From positions 108,971-172,970 of the forward strand of contig CANNZV010001587.1 of assembly GCA_947561585.1 (NCBI GenBank): DNA of 64,000 nt, given 5' to 3'. The notes beneath the pieces were generated by a model, which made no database searches, was not told where the DNA came from, and worked only from the letters and a program-made list of their open reading frames with translations. This DNA comes from Caprella mutica. Lineage: Eukaryota > Arthropoda > Malacostraca > Amphipoda > Caprellidae. A program made the translations under genes and the position numbers. Every line of letters begins with the position of its first letter. The stretch's first letter is position 1. Positions 1 to 13,717 of the stretch are shown here, in pieces.

Positions 1-288
1 TGTTGATTACAGGGTCCGCTTTTAAAATAGGACATCCAAAAAGAAATAGTAATACTCAAGTGTAAAAAAATAATAGTGAGGTAATAGTAGTCAGTTATAC
101 GGGTCCACAGACAGGACTCTCTAAATCTCTTGATCAAAACACCTCTGACTGTTATTTATATATTGTTATGCATTATATAATCATTTTAAAAGTATTTGTC
201 CTTGAAAATTTGAACTTGCCTACCAATTTGTATTATCTATTCATGTGAGGTCACACTTATATTTATTATTTAATTGTTGAATATTATT
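1..288. other. AT-rich DNA, nothing recognised
   Basis: No gene, repeat or terminal motif is visible. If the hAT-like end at 289-360 is read correctly, this stretch lies on the interior side of that element, so part of it may be transposon interior. Confidence 0.4.
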
Positions 289-360
289 CTGCGGCCCGGT
301 ACCATATTGTCCCGCAGTCTGTACCGGTCCGCGGACCGGGAGTTGCCGACCACTACTCTA
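289..360 (-). mobile_element. hAT-like transposon end
   Basis: Read on the minus strand from 360, the sequence begins TAGTGGTCGGCAACTCCC and continues into the self-complementary CGGTCCGCGGACCGG, a CGGTAC and then a CCGGGCCGCAG block. This GC-rich pattern of GGTCCGCGGACCGG followed by GGGCCGC is familiar from hAT-superfamily (Tip100/Zaphod-like) termini, which start near CAGNGGT. The interior would lie to the left. No partner end or 8-bp target duplication is visible, so this is a solo end or an element running off the window. Family assignment comes from remembered terminal sequence, not a search. Confidence 0.5.
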
Positions 361-530
361 GCGAAACGGCAAGCTACTCCTCTTTATGTAATAGGTATAC
401 ACTTTCTGAATATTCTTCAAATGGAGCTGGTAGGCCAAATTTGGTTCCAGGAGATTTCTGTCTTGAAAAATTGGGTCTCGGAACATTCGGTCTCTGGTAT
501 ACATAAAATTATTATTAATTAGATGTAAAT

Positions 531-546
531 GGGGGGGGGGGGGGGG
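531..546. repeat. Poly-G tract, 16 bp
   Basis: An uninterrupted run of 16 G lies inside the 433-733 element, just before the dispersed block. It is striking in AT-rich surroundings. Comparable C runs occur at 1927-1940 and 30438-30450. Confidence 0.9.
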
Positions 547-655
547 CGTGCCGCCTTCGAAACCCCTGCCAGGACATTGAGCAATAATGAAGTGTGCAGT
601 ACAATAAAATATTGGATACAGCAAACTACATAACGGTTATTTATGTTGAGAGGTC
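547..655 (+). repeat. Dispersed internal block, copy 1
   Basis: The block runs from CCCCTGCCAGGACATT through AAGTGTGCAGTACAA to GGATACAGCAAACTACATAA and then CGGTTATTTATGTTGAGA. Similar sequence in the same order is at 16905-17046 (plus) and 57605-57692 (minus), with a weaker copy at 52490-52550. Here it sits just inside the right inverted repeat of the 433-733 element, so it appears to be interior sequence of a transposon family. No protein is suggested. Confidence 0.6.
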
Positions 656-929
656 ATTCATAATTTTGAGACCAAAATTTCAAGACAGAATATTCAGAGA
701 CCGAAATTTCCGGGCACCGCCAAATTTCCATCAGAGCAAATAAATAAAGCTTATCCCTAAGGAAAGTCTGAAACTGTTTTGCTCTGAACGATGACGCAGA
801 GTTTTGAACAAACATGCTTAGGAAGAATCGCAGTTTCTACTAATCCAATTAGACAACAAATCGTCAATCAGAAACTTCAAATATTCCGCTGTGTTAATTT
901 GATTCCAAATTCAATGAAATGTGGAGACA

Positions 930-1352
930 TCACTTTCCACGGAAGCAGAATTTTTGCTTCACAATCAACACAGGCAATAACTCTCGTGCTCTAACGATTA
1001 AAAAACTCGTCAATTTTTTACCAATTAAAAAAATGTGAACATACCCTCCTTTGTTTTTGAGATGATGGAGAAGGTTTGGGTATCCTTCAACACTGATGGC
1101 ACTTAATCGAGCAGTGAGGAGGATTCGGCGTATCCAAACATTAGGCCTATTGTATACTAGTGTTTTCAACGCATAGAAAACGCCTCTTAAATTAATCAAT
1201 GTTAAAAGAACGGAGAGCAAATGTGCAGTCTCTACTGACGTTTCTACTGCTTTGACTGTATGTGGTGCTCGGTCGTCAGGCGGTGGCAACGCGTCTGAAG
1301 ACGTTGTCACCGCGGCGTTTCAAACGTAGGTCATACTATACCGGGCAGTATC
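930..1352 (-). pseudogene. PIF/Harbinger-like element 5' fragment with transposase N-terminal remnant
   Basis: On the minus strand from about 1352, the sequence GGTATAGTATGACC is followed by GC-rich GCGGTGAC, CGTTGCCACCGCC text. This resembles the subterminal GCGGTG/CACCGC repeats of the Harbinger-type MITE at 43886-45050. An open frame (1310 to 930, 126 residues) follows and includes VWIRRILLTARLS and EGYPNLLHHLKNK. That resembles the N-terminal W-x-R-P...E-x-Y-x-x-L-x-x-E/H-L pattern of PIF/Harbinger transposases. The catalytic DDE part is absent; after the LKNK stretch the reading becomes low-information. I infer a truncated element. The match is by eye and short. Confidence 0.35.
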
Positions 1353-2246
1353 AAAACAATTCTGTCGTTTCCTAAAATTGTAATATTTTTCCTTTTTTGT
1401 CGCAAACTAAATACAAAAGTTCATGACATTCTGTAATACTAGAGATATTTGTCTGGATATATTTTATGGTTTTCGAACATTATGTAGAAATGTTCGAAAG
1501 ACATAGAATCACCTGTTGATAAGCTATTGGCTAAAACCCAGATGAGTGCGCCCAAGGCCTCTTATTGTTCATCTACTTTTGCCATAGGCATAGATGAACC
1601 ACCGAAATACATCCTGCTAGCACGATGTGCATCCATTAAGTTATTCTATTGTCAAGTAGTGGTTCTCTGAGAGCACCATGTATAGGCTGCATAGTGCTTC
1701 TGCGGCGCGTAAAACTCTGCATTTTCAATGCCTAGTATAGATTCAAGAAAATATAGTGAGGCGTCAGCAGTAGAAACACATCGTTTCACACGCTATAGTA
1801 TAGAAGACTTCATCGAAGGGTAGCTTCATTGACTGCTCTGCTGTTTGTTCAGTGTACAACATTGAGTTTTTTAACCAGTTTTGACATAGACTTTTTTTCA
1901 TTTGGCCTTCATCGAGTTTTTCAGTTCCCCCCCCCCCCCCGAAAAGTTTTGGTTCGCTTTCGATTTGATCGAAGGTTGCAGGGACTTCTATCAACTTAAC
2001 TCTTGCGATCAAACTTAACAATGACTTGATAAACTGTCTTCTTTGGGCATATGGTTATCCAACACATTATAATTCTGTAATGTTTATCAAAACCTTTCTA
2101 AATATTATTTATACTATCTTTTGGTTTATGGTGTCAAGATAATCTGAAAAAAATTATAATCATTAGAGGTATAGTTAGAAAAATATATGAATTACAGAAA
2201 ATTTCCAATTTACCGCTCAGATCATTCATATATTTCGTGGACCAAC
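1353..2246. other. No gene seen; contains a C14 tract
   Basis: AT-rich sequence without recognisable coding or repeat structure, apart from an uninterrupted 14-bp C run at 1927-1940. The open frame across that run on the minus strand (2021-1764) shows no family features. Confidence 0.4.
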
Positions 2247-3136
2247 AGTTGGGCCCAAGACAATTGGGCCACGACAATTCGGTCCCAAGACAATTATATT
2301 ATTTGCCCATATGCCCACTGTATTAACTTAATTAAAGACCATTACTACTGTAATAACTATTGATGTGACAATATGCGTTTTGCATTTTGAGCATAACTAC
2401 TATAATTTTCTGCTCTGAGATAGGTCATGTAAGCAACAAATCCTAGTTACAGTACCTCTATGATAGAAAATAAGAATGTAGCTATGTTACATGAAGAAAC
2501 AATAGCAAATAAGAATGTGGGTATTTAAAGAAGGCCGTGGCCCACCAAGACATGCTGAAATTATTGGAACATACAAGTCGAATTTAAGTTAATGTGAATT
2601 TGTTGAAATCTGTTCACTGTTCAGTGTTCAATATATAATTTTTTTATAAATTATTATTACAAAGTATATTCTCATAATCTCATTTTATCCCTACAACTAT
2701 TCAATTTTTCTTAGTCCCATTTTATTAATTAAATATTACTGTGACAACTTTGTCAGACGATGTACGCTATACATTGGATCCACATGACATGATTCAAGTT
2801 AATACGACTAATTTAAATACTTCAATGATTTTCATTACACCGAAACATGATATTAGTATCCAAATGTGATTTAAAGGGCTTGCTAATATATACGTTATCA
2901 AGTATATCAATCGAATAAAAAAATTAAGAAATTATTCTTAGAGAATATAAAGCATATTAAATTTTCAAAGATAATATTGTCACTACCCTAGTAATAATAT
3001 AAGTAACACTTCTTTATTGTATATTCTGTACAATTTTTTCTGGGGTCAATTGTTTTAAGGCCAATTTATTGTCTTGGGGACCAAATACCAAGTGCCCAAT
3101 TGTTGTGGGCCCAATTGTCTTGGAGCCCAAATGTCA
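2247..3136. mobile_element. Element with inverted tandem 15-bp subrepeats (element E2)
   Basis: The left end (2247-2303) contains TTGGGCCCAAGACAATT, then GGGCCACGACAATTC, then GGTCCCAAGACAATTA. The right end (about 3042-3136), read as reverse complement, gives GGGCTCCAAGACAATT, GGGCCCACAACAATT and GGTCCCCAAGACAAT, in the same order. The unit is about 15 bp and differs from that of the other similar elements in the window. The interior (about 740 bp) is AT-rich and non-coding. I infer a non-autonomous foldback or MITE-like element. No clear target duplication is seen. Confidence 0.6.
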
Positions 3137-6100
3137 GTGCACTATATATTTGAATGAATATGTATGAAATGGAAAATAAAATTTGTCTAGCGATATTAGG
3201 TCTATATCGATATTTCATGAGTATAGAATACATGTACGTGTTGAGAAAACTGAATTGAAACGAATTTAACGGAAACTCCAGCTAATAATGGTCGAGTAAA
3301 TCACTTATAAAAGTACTAAGTGTGTGTCTTGAAAACACAAGACATACATATGTATAGTAAACATAAACTTGAAGCAAACAATCTGTGGACTAAGAATCAA
3401 GTCTCCGACTGCAGTCTGTAGTATCTTAGCAATAAATTATTTTATAATTATATGAACATCACTACTACAAAGAATGAATCGATAGGAGAAAAAAGATTTA
3501 AGAAAATTATTTTGTAACCATATACAGAATGAATGTAGCAGTAAATCATACTGGAGACACTCATCCATCAACTCACAGTAACCATAAAACACGTATACCT
3601 GTCACACAAATATATCTTATCATTACTCTCCTTGGCTAGATCTATAATAGAAATAATCAGAAACAAATTAAAATTATTCGATATGCTGCTTTTTATTGTG
3701 GATTCAATAGAATAATTTAAAATATAAAGTAATAGTCACTCATTAGAAGTATACCAATCTAATTTCCAAGGTATTATCGAAATAAACTTTGCGTTTCACT
3801 GATTATTTTGTTTGATTTCATGTTAGACTCTTTATATATATTTATTTAGTAGTTAAAAATATTTGACTGTAGTTCTGATGATAAACTGTAATGATTGATC
3901 ACTGTATGTTATTCAGGCTGTAGAGTGGAAAAAGGTCGGAAAGAGTGTTTGCCACTCTGTGATAGTGTATTTTGATATGCGCAGCTAATTTCTTCATATT
4001 TTTTTATCCAAATCTTTTTCTTTTTCAAGGAAATCTTCTATATATATTGCCATATCAAAATGTTGAATAACTATATTATTTAAATCTTACTTGCAGGCAA
4101 AACATCTAACATCTGTCAATAAACAAAGCCGTTCGTTGTTCACTTTTTGATTAGTGTAGTATAAAGTTACGATAAAAATAAACATTGATTATTAATTCAT
4201 ATTTTAGTTGTTAAGAGAAAGTCGATACAATTTGAAATTCGATCATGCATAATAAACCTTACACGACTGTTTTAATTTAAAATGTAAGAATACAATATAA
4301 AGTGAGTTTTTAACTTGTTACCGTTTAGTTTTGTTTTTGGTTATCACAGGATGACGTAAGACTTTTCTGACTTCTTTTTAAAATAATGGAATCTAAACAA
4401 CTAGTATTTCACTCGTTGCTGCAGTCATTTTTTCAGTTTGTGAAGATAATTTGTAGTCATTATAGAAATGTCCTACTAAGTTTTTCTTATGAAATTTGTC
4501 GTTCCTTGAAATTTAGAATTTTCCTTCTTTTTTGATCATTTTTCCGTTTTCTTCAAATATTGAGGGTCTCGCGCTAAATTTTTAATTTAACCTATGAATC
4601 TAATTAGATGAAAACTGTACTGAAAATTGGAAATATTTTATATGATCAAGTAGGTAGAGTTCCTATTTCATATTGAAGTTGTCTAAGATGAATATCATTA
4701 AATTATACTAGATATGAATATTGAAAACACTTTATCGTAAGTGCATAAAATACTATAAAGTTTGATTACCTTTTCAAATTGTGCGTGTAAAATTATCCCA
4801 CCGTTATAATAAGTCATTTAATAAGTTTTCTATAGAGATTATATGGTCATAATCAAGAGGTGATAATTGAGTAGCCAGACATTTATTTTAGATGCTAAAG
4901 ATTTATGAACTTATCAATTTCATTACAGTAACAAAAAATAAATTAACGGACTATTTTATTATTCATTATTTTATCTTTTTATTATTATTTTATTATTATA
5001 AATAAAACCTATCTACCAAATTGAATATCAAATTTGGGTTTTATAGAATTTTTTGCAGGCGATGGTACATAACAACAAGGGCCCCATTGCCATTATGGGG
5101 GTCATTATAATTCATTTCTTCACCGAAGGCAGTCCCTTCAAATTAAAGAGCTAATTAATGACGAACTGACTAGTGTTCGCTAATCATGGATTGTTGTGGC
5201 GATACCATTGTTCACAGTGTGAAGTGTGAAGTTACCTTGCCACTAATTAGGTTATAGGTGTTCGCAAACTAATTACAACTTGCTGACTTCACTTTCTAAA
5301 TCATCACTAGGAACTTTTCAAAGAGATTTGTTTGTTCGTCTCTTCTTGTGTTTTCAATTGTATCAAAGAATAAACTGGTAAATGAATATAGTCTTTTATA
5401 TTGTATGGGTATATTGCAGTTAAAAGTGTCTGTCGTTGCACAGGAGTTAATTGTGAACATGTGAAGAACGTAACTCTCCTGCTTCAGTAGATTAATATTG
5501 ATGGCTTCTCTTGTCAAAAAAGTCTCTGAGATTTTAAAGCATAATACTTAATGGAGAAAATTCAGTACCAAGACTCATGTATTCTGTGCTTGAAATGTTT
5601 GAAGATGAAATTTAGAGGGCTGTAAAAGCAACTCGTTAAATGTTTCTTTATCCCCATACTTTATTTAAATAACACCAAGACAAACCGCACAACATCACCT
5701 GAAGCGAAATTGTAATCTGCAATCGTCAATCATTACCCATGTGCTAAAATAGCCAATATATTATGCTTATAACGAGAGGCAACTGAAAAAGTGGACCATC
5801 GTCGCACCAATAAATACGTCCCATAATAAGGATTTATATCTATATAAACATGTGTAGGTATAACACTCGCACTGACACTTACGCAGGTGATGTGCCATCA
5901 ATCTCCGCTACAATGCGATGCGCGGGACACAACCTCTAGGACCTTAGCTTCGAGCATCACTTTTATGCGTAGCTGGTAAGCTAATCTTGATGTATGGTCA
6001 ATTTATTTGTACTCCAAGTACTCTTGACAAAGAATGACAAAACAAAATTTGAACATGAGAAAATGGAAACTATTAGAGTTAAAGTTAATTAGATGTATAG

Positions 6101-6945
6101 TTGTTTTAGTGATGTACTTCAAATTAGAATTGAATTAATATGGGTTATTTGGGGTAGTTCTATGACTAAATAAAAGGTACATGATACAGACTAGTAGATT
6201 TCTAAATGAATATTGGACACTTTTTACAGCTCCAGATCTATTTTACTGAAATTAGAGTTTTTTAGTTTCCAATGTTTATTGATTAATCCAAATCATACAA
6301 AATCGTAATATTTCTTCCATTTTGGACGTTTTCAAATATGTCCTTATATAGAATATAGCTTCAAATGCACTAGGCAACTAAGTTACTAGAAGTAAGCCAT
6401 TACGGCTCCAATACCAATATGAGAACAAACCAAAGTTTTTAAGGGAAGCTTCCACAAAATTTTGAATAAAGACTAATCTTAACTATTAATTATTTTGGTA
6501 TGTTGTGAAGTTATTCACATTTGGATATAAAATAGAATCTGCTTTAAAGGTTTACTATAATTTTAGAAGGTTTTATAATATAAATGTTTTCACATAAAAT
6601 CCCATAATTATCAAAATTAATAGTAACATGAACAATATATTTTTTAATATTTTTGTTTTGCAATCGATAGTAGTAATTCGAAACAGTATTTTCTAAATTA
6701 ACTCTCATTCGAAAATATTGACTGGATATAGACCACATCATAACGAATAATATAAGACACAATAAAGAATATATCAATTTAACAATATATGTACAAAACA
6801 AAATCACAACCTATTACTAATTCATGCTATATTTCATTTACAATCACATATAAATTTTTTTTCGTATATTTTCTATTTTATTTACCTTTTAAACTTTGGT
6901 AAACAATCAAACCTACCAATTACTTAATTAACACCATATATGTAG
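3137..6945. other. AT-rich DNA, nothing recognised
   Basis: No coding region, transposon end or array was recognised. The open frames here are short (under 90 codons), low-complexity and without family signatures. Host exons too short or divergent to read by eye cannot be excluded. Confidence 0.4.
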
Positions 6946-7033
6946 ACTACAAAGCATCCTATGTTCAATTACAAAGCATCCTATGTTCAACTGCAAAGCA
7001 TCCTATGTTCAATTACAAAGCATCCTATGTTCA
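6946..7033. repeat. 22-bp tandem repeat, 4 copies
   Basis: Four consecutive 22-bp units share the core ACAAAGCATCCTATGTTCA. They alternate between ACT and ATT starts, and the third copy has GCAAAG in place of ACAAAG. The total length of 88 bp is exactly four units. Confidence 0.9.
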
Positions 7034-10000
7034 AGTAAAGGTTGGCTGTGCCCATAGAGTAACAAATTTACATGTTTATAACGGTAGGAGGCTATTGGTC
7101 GATATATAAATAGGTCGTTAGGCGTTATATACTCTCATTCATACACCCAAAACATACAAACAACAAACCATTGTTTTAAGTGCTAATTGATTCGTACTGA
7201 TAAATGAACGCAACAGAACTGCATGCCGCACAGAAAATAAATCAAGCCTAAAGTTGATTGGCTTTTGAAGTTTCTTCCCGCAGAAAAGAGACCTCGTATG
7301 TGACTACACAATGTATATACGCATGATTTATTATTTACATGAACCTTGTTAAATTATGCATGGAATTTTAATTCCCCTGACCTGTCGTAAGCGGATGTCT
7401 TATTTATTTCTCCAAAAACGTGCCTTGAAAATTGAGCTTTGCACTTTTCGTTTCTTGAAATTGATATTCGACTGGAACCACGGCGTGATTTGTAGCTTAT
7501 TTATTCTTCACCTTACAGTTGTCCTAATTGTCTTTGTAATAGGAGTAGTGGAAACATAGGTATAGATGTACTTTTTATCAAACTGCACAATGGATTCTTC
7601 CATGTCATCACCAAGCTATAGACAAGAAAATGACTTCATTTCCATAACGAATTCATCTTCGACTTGGAGTAAAAAACTCTTCCTAATTTAAAGATCCAAT
7701 ATTTCACCCTCGAAAGGTCAGAATTGAGATATTTTCACAGCAGTTGATGGACATGTAAATAATTAATGGAGGTGGTGAACATTGCTAATGTTTAATGGAT
7801 CATTTTTGGTAACCTTCCCACGAAGCTGAGCCTGGCTTTGATTATTGATGAGATATCGAGAATTACAGGGTTACTCTCCTAGATTGAATGAAGTAGTATG
7901 AGGTCATTCGATGTGTGTTGCATTTCTCTGATTTCGGTAAATGAATTCTCTCCAACAAACTAAATAAACTCCAATAAATAATCTAGAAAAGATAGTTGAA
8001 TAGGTAGAATGTTTTGAAACCATTACTATTGTAATTATAATCAACAAGAATAAGAATGATCTCATTTATGCAGTATAATGGACATGAATACAGTAAAAGA
8101 AAATATAAAAATTATATAAAATGCTTTAACAAGCAAATCATTTTGTTATTTGAATGGGAAATATGTTATCTAATGAGTGATGTGTTGCTAGTTCGTGTCA
8201 TATCTGATCACAGAGTTGGTTGTGGCAGAGAAATCTAAAGGGAGGAGTAGTGGATTTCTGTCCAACTGAGATGTAATCCGTCTCACTCCTTCTTTGTCAG
8301 TCTCTTCGCTGAATGATAATCCTTCTGTGAGGAGCTTAGCCCATCATAAGGAATGTGGGAACTAATCTCTCACAGTACTTCTCAGTTTGCTCATTATCAA
8401 GGATTCCTCTCTATGAAATTAATGACAGCTAATTGTGTTGCTTTTCAAGTAGGTATGACTTTGTGTGCATTCTTCTTCAAGAACTTTCTTGATAATTCAT
8501 TTGTCCAGTATTGTGTTTGATAAAAATTTAAATTGGTTCGATAGATATTAAACAATATTCACAATATTGTAGTAAAAATATGAATTAATTAAAGTGCTTT
8601 TTTACTGCATATATCATCAGATTGTGTACAGTCAAATATTAAAATACGGACAAGTGAGGTTAAACTAAAAAAAATTAGATTTACCATATCATTTACAATA
8701 TCTTCGAATCTAATAATAATTCTTAATTAAAATTGAGCACAAACCAATTCTCTTGATTTTACTTTCAAAATATAAGTTCACAATTTTACCAAGAGACCAC
8801 AGCAAAAACAGAACTAATGGCGAGACCAGAAAATACTAATTTAATTAGCTTGCAAAAACATATGTTGTTGACAGCAAAACAAATGGTCAAGGCATCCAAA
8901 TTCTCACATTGCTAATAAAGAAAATAAGAAGTGAAACGTAAACTCCTCTTGGAAGAACGTAAAAAATAAGGAAAATAATTATTACAGTTGCTATTTTTCA
9001 GTATTTTTTTAATGTTATATGAAAGTGAAGATAATTGATTTTAGTGTCATATATTCTTTTGCAGTTGGGCAGAGATAGATATAATATTTAATTAACACAT
9101 TAAGTTCTCAATTCACCTTATAATATATCAAATAACGTATTGAAATTCACTCCATCATTTCGTCTCAATGGAAAGAGACCTTCCCTTTAATATTTCCCAT
9201 GCTATCTCGCCCCTCCATATAAGAATTTAACCTCTAGAAGTGTCACTCACGAAATCGTTTCACGTGGATGCAGTGTTTAAAAGCGACATCTAGCGGGGTT
9301 CCCATGCCCTGCCCAAACTCTTGCAACACCCTTCTCAGAGTGAGATCGTGATATTTCCATGGAAATGGATATATATATTCAGGTGTAGCAAGGCCACTCT
9401 AGCAATGGGAAAACTGTAATGTCAAAAAGGGTGTCAGTGTAACCAATTAAATTGACTAAGAAAAATATTATATTGTAGATCATAGCGATGAAATTGATTA
9501 AAGTTAATGATAGGTTTGAAAACTTTCGTCGGCAATTATGATATTAAAAGAAATTTCAATTTGATAAAATTATAATCCTAGCTTGCCTTTGTCTATCTAG
9601 CGACTGCATTGGAGTGAGTGTTATTTTGCTGTAAAGTTTCCCTTCCAAATAAAGAATAATCATCTCCCGATTATAGGTAGGTACCTACCTTTGAGTTTTA
9701 TTTCTTCATTTCCTCAAAAAAGATAATCTCATCACAGGAAAAACTTCACTAAATTAAATGTTTTCTATTAATACTATTTACGAATAAAAATATTTTAGCT
9801 TTCAAATTTAATTACAATTAATGTACCTGTTACGATAGAGTATATTTTCTATTAAATTCTGCAACTACATTAACAAGAATTCCTCTCAATTAATTGCTGA
9901 AATAAAAGATGTTGAGGTGACACAAGGCCTCACTATAATTACCTCTTTTATTGATGCCATACCCAAGTACGTCAAAGGCAACCAGCAATCACATAACAGT

Positions 10001-12407
10001 GTGTTCTTTTTGCTATAGAAATAGCATTGTCAGACAGATAGTAGAGAGGCGGGTCACGCCCTAAGGTCACTTCCTTCCCATAGCAATCATACATTCTTGT
10101 AGTAATGATGATAGAGATGAATAAGCAGCTTGTACCTCAGGTCTAGTGGTTAACTTAGCCATAACATAGTAATGCTAGCATCAAATTAAGCAATGATCTA
10201 TTTCTTTAGATGCTTTTCCTTCAAGCGTGTCAATGATTTATTCGAATGTGTCAGCAATGAGGAGACATTTCCTGGCGAAGTACGTATTGGTGCAGCTGGA
10301 AATGAGGGTTTGGCAGAAAAAAAGTGACTGATAAATCAAGATGATGAGGCGGTGGATGGAGTGGATTGTCGTCAGGCAATTAATAAGGATAGAGGTTCTG
10401 TGTTTGGACCTTATAACTCTTGTAGACTCTGAGAGAGAAAATGAAAGTTCTGGAATGATGCACACAAAGATAATAATTTAAATTATTGGATTATGTTTAT
10501 TGTTAAATGTTTTGTAAAGATTTAATTTGCTTTATTGAAAGCAGTGGAAATCTTTCTTCAATAAATTGCAATCAAGATATTTTATTATCATATGAAATTA
10601 TACTCTTTTTTTCATTTAATTGCAGGTGTTTCATTAAAAAGTTCATTTAACTGTAAATATCAATGACCTTTCATTTTGTATAACTTATTATAAGGTGACG
10701 ATGCATTTTTTCCAATCTACAGCTCCTTTCATTCAAATGAAGCTGTCAAACCAACTGCATCTACAACCGAACATGTGACGCTTGCACATCAACTTACTTT
10801 TTTTATAAAGATAACATATAAAAAAAACATACATTGCCGTGTATGGTACAATGTAGTATAGTGTGTTAATTAGCAGCAGATACCTGTCTATGATTACTTT
10901 GCTGTCACCAGGTCTGAGTAAATGAAAATAAAAACAACTTAATGCTTATACCGATAGTATCGGGCAGACGCTGTTACTGTATATGTCGCAGCTAAAATAT
11001 AACTTGAAGTCAACGACACGGTGACCATAAATAATAATAATAGTGCCATACCGCAATTGGACATACACGATATAATTTGCTAACCTAAATGCCTGTTTGT
11101 GTTTGATTGGTCCATCTATATAATTTCTCTTCATCATATATATCTAATATTAAATATTGTTCGCTAAGGAGAAATATGAGCCAAAGTGTGCGATGATCTC
11201 AACCCATATAAGATTTACTGGCATCTAAAGTTACAGCTTCATATTATTAACTCGCGAACTTGGAGACGAATTACCCATAATGCATGTACAAATACCATCA
11301 ATCTACAGTGATTTGTTTTTGTTGAGCCAATGTGTTTTGTAGGTGTAACTATGAGGGTGTAACCAAGCCTATATCAATGTCTCCAAAATATCTGCTCATA
11401 AATTGACAGATGCACACCAAGTTTGCACACCTAAAAGCTTTCTGAAGTCTCCAGTCAATTGCTATCATTTTCTTCTATTTTGTTACATTAGCAACTAGGG
11501 ATTACTATGATTAATGGGAATTGTGTTTGATTTTAGGACTCCCTAGATGATTTTTAAGGTTCTTGTTCATGAACTTAGTTTTCTTTGGAGTCTGGAGAGT
11601 TGACTTCAATTCATTGTTCAGATGTTTTTATATCGATGAGTCAGATTATATATGAGACTATGTAACCGCAGAACGTTCAGAAGATGGTGTGTTGAGATTA
11701 TTTAAACAGTAGTTGACAATTTGATGAATGCTTGTGGGGCACAGCCTCCATTGGTGTGAAGATTGAGTCATTTGAATCAACAGAATATCAGCCCGTTAAA
11801 CCTCATATCCTATTAATTTGAGACAGTAATGTACTTTTCTTTCTATTTTCAAGCTTTCCAATAGCCGTATGTTTGTTATAAATTAGTAAGGTTATTGTTT
11901 GAGATTCTTTAGAAATAGAAAATTTTGATAACGACATCAAGGACCATTGCAGATCCTTTGCAATGTTTCACTAAAATCTTCCCCGACTTTATCTCCACAC
12001 GCTATCTATGATTACATTTAATGAAAAAGATTAAAGTCACCAATGATGTAGAGGGTATTTTCATTCACGATCATCGCCTGTTTTCTCAAAACTTTCACCG
12101 ATCATCGCAGATTTAAGGAGGGTGATACCAGGGATGACTATCGATGATTACAGCTGTAATTCTCTACGTTGATTGCGTATACGATACATGTATAATTAGA
12201 TATACTTGTCACCATGCAATTATAGTCCCTCGTATATTTCTTGAACCAGCCAAGATTTATAATTTTTAACTTTAATTAATCCTCTGATATGAAAATACTC
12301 TACAAATAGACAAAGACCTTATAATTAAACCATCGGAGAATTAACTAATTAATTAAGGAAAAAAATACTGCCAAATATATGATAAATAAATATAGTACAA
12401 GTTTATA
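7034..12407. other. AT-rich DNA, nothing recognised
   Basis: About 5.4 kb without recognisable genes or repeat arrays. The few open frames (for example 7356-7559, 8056-8238 and the minus-strand frame at 10465-10238) have compositions expected of random AT-rich sequence and match no family I recognise. Confidence 0.4.
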
Positions 12408-12409
12408 TA

Positions 12410-13263
12410 CAGGGTGTCCCAGCGTGACGGGACCTGAAAGAAACTGTTATAACATAAAAAGTTTGAAAGTATGATAAAAAACAAATACACCATTTAAAAT
12501 AAATTTTTTATGATACTGCGATAAGTCACAATTTAAATTAAAATTTACTTCGAACCCTTCATAATGCATGAATATTTGTACAACATACCATCTTAATATC
12601 AGCGTAGCTAAAGATCAGAAATCTTTACCATCGAAGAGGTAAATTAAAAATGTGCCAGAAACCTGGATGAACACATGTTAAAGGAACGTCAGAAATTGAT
12701 ACTGTGAAACAACGATTGGGACCTACTTCTTGAATCTCTATTAGACTGTTAGCACAAGAAACATAAACTTCAAAAATTACTTTTGCACCCTAAGTTAAGA
12801 ATGTTTCAATCTTTAACCACATAAAACTCAAATTGTAGTCCTATCCATTGCAGGGCCATAGAAAAGACTAGGATTTGCTAAATGGTTAAAGCACGAAACT
12901 TTGAACGACCCTACATTCTTATTTCTATAGTTTCATATAAAGTATATTTTCACCTGAAAAGAAAGCATAACAAACAAAATGATAGAATTTGTGGCTCTGA
13001 AAACCCACACGCAACAAACAAAATACTGTTGCTTCCTCCACTTGTTACCATTTGGTATAGAAAAATTCCCTTAAAATTATCGGCCAATATAATTTTAATG
13101 TCACGACTAAATAGAAATATTCCGAAAAGATTAATTAAGAAAGTTAGTCAAAGTATATAGTTTTTTAATTCCCCTTTAAATGATGCATTTGTTTTTTTTC
13201 CTACTTTTGAACTTTTTGAGTTATATCAGTTTCTTTCAGGTCCCGTATTGGTGGGACACCCTG
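12410..13263. mobile_element. 854-bp MITE with CAGGGTGTCCC inverted ends and TA flanks
   Basis: The left end CAGGGTGTCCCAGCGTGACG continues as GGACCTGAAAGAAACTG. The reverse complement of the right end reads CAGGGTGTCCCACCAATACG and then GGACCTGAAAGAAACTGATAT. The inverted repeats are about 40-45 bp with few mismatches. TA dinucleotides flank both ends (12408-12409 and 13264-13265), as expected for the Tc1/mariner superfamily. The 92-codon open frame inside (12882-13160) shows no DDE motif, so the element is probably non-autonomous. A related CAGGGTGTCC-type end occurs on the foldback at 53514-54190. Confidence 0.75.
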
Positions 13264-13717
13264 TACATAGAAAATATATTAAATATAATAACTGATAAAT
13301 TGCCTGTTTAAGGAGGAACCTTCCCACCAAATTTGTTCAATATGGAGCGATCAAATAAGTTATAATGAGATAAAGTTATTCATGTGCCTTATATATTGTG
13401 CAGATTTTATCCATAATTTGCATTGTTTTATGGGTATTGAATACTAACCTTCAATGTATGCACTAATTAATTCACTCATTTTACTATATTTCAAGCAAAA
13501 TACAAAGTGAGATAATGATAGAATTGAAAGTTGTATGGGAGTGTTTATAACTAGCAATAATGTCTATATTTGATCAACTGCATGCATTAAACTATATTAA
13601 AAACATTCATGGAAATTAATGTAGATTGAACCTCAAATATAAGGAATCACCTTGAATAACTGTATATTTTAAAATAATTAAAAAATCAATAATAGTAATA
13701 CGTTAAGTTTCCTATTT

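Larger units (their letters stand above)
433..733. mobile_element. Small element with inverted tandem 15-bp subrepeats (element E1)
   Basis: The ends are inverted copies of each other. The right side (about 661-733) holds consecutive units GAGACCAAAATTTCA, AGACAGAATATTCA and GAGACCGAAATTTCC. The reverse complement of the left side (about 433-497) holds GAGACCGAATGTTCC, GAGACCCAATTTTTCA and AGACAGAAATCTCC. Both outer edges carry AAATTTGG or its complement. The roughly 160-bp interior contains a 16-bp G run (531-546) and a block found elsewhere in the window. There is no coding potential. It looks like a non-autonomous DNA or foldback-type element. Target duplications are not evident. Confidence 0.55.
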
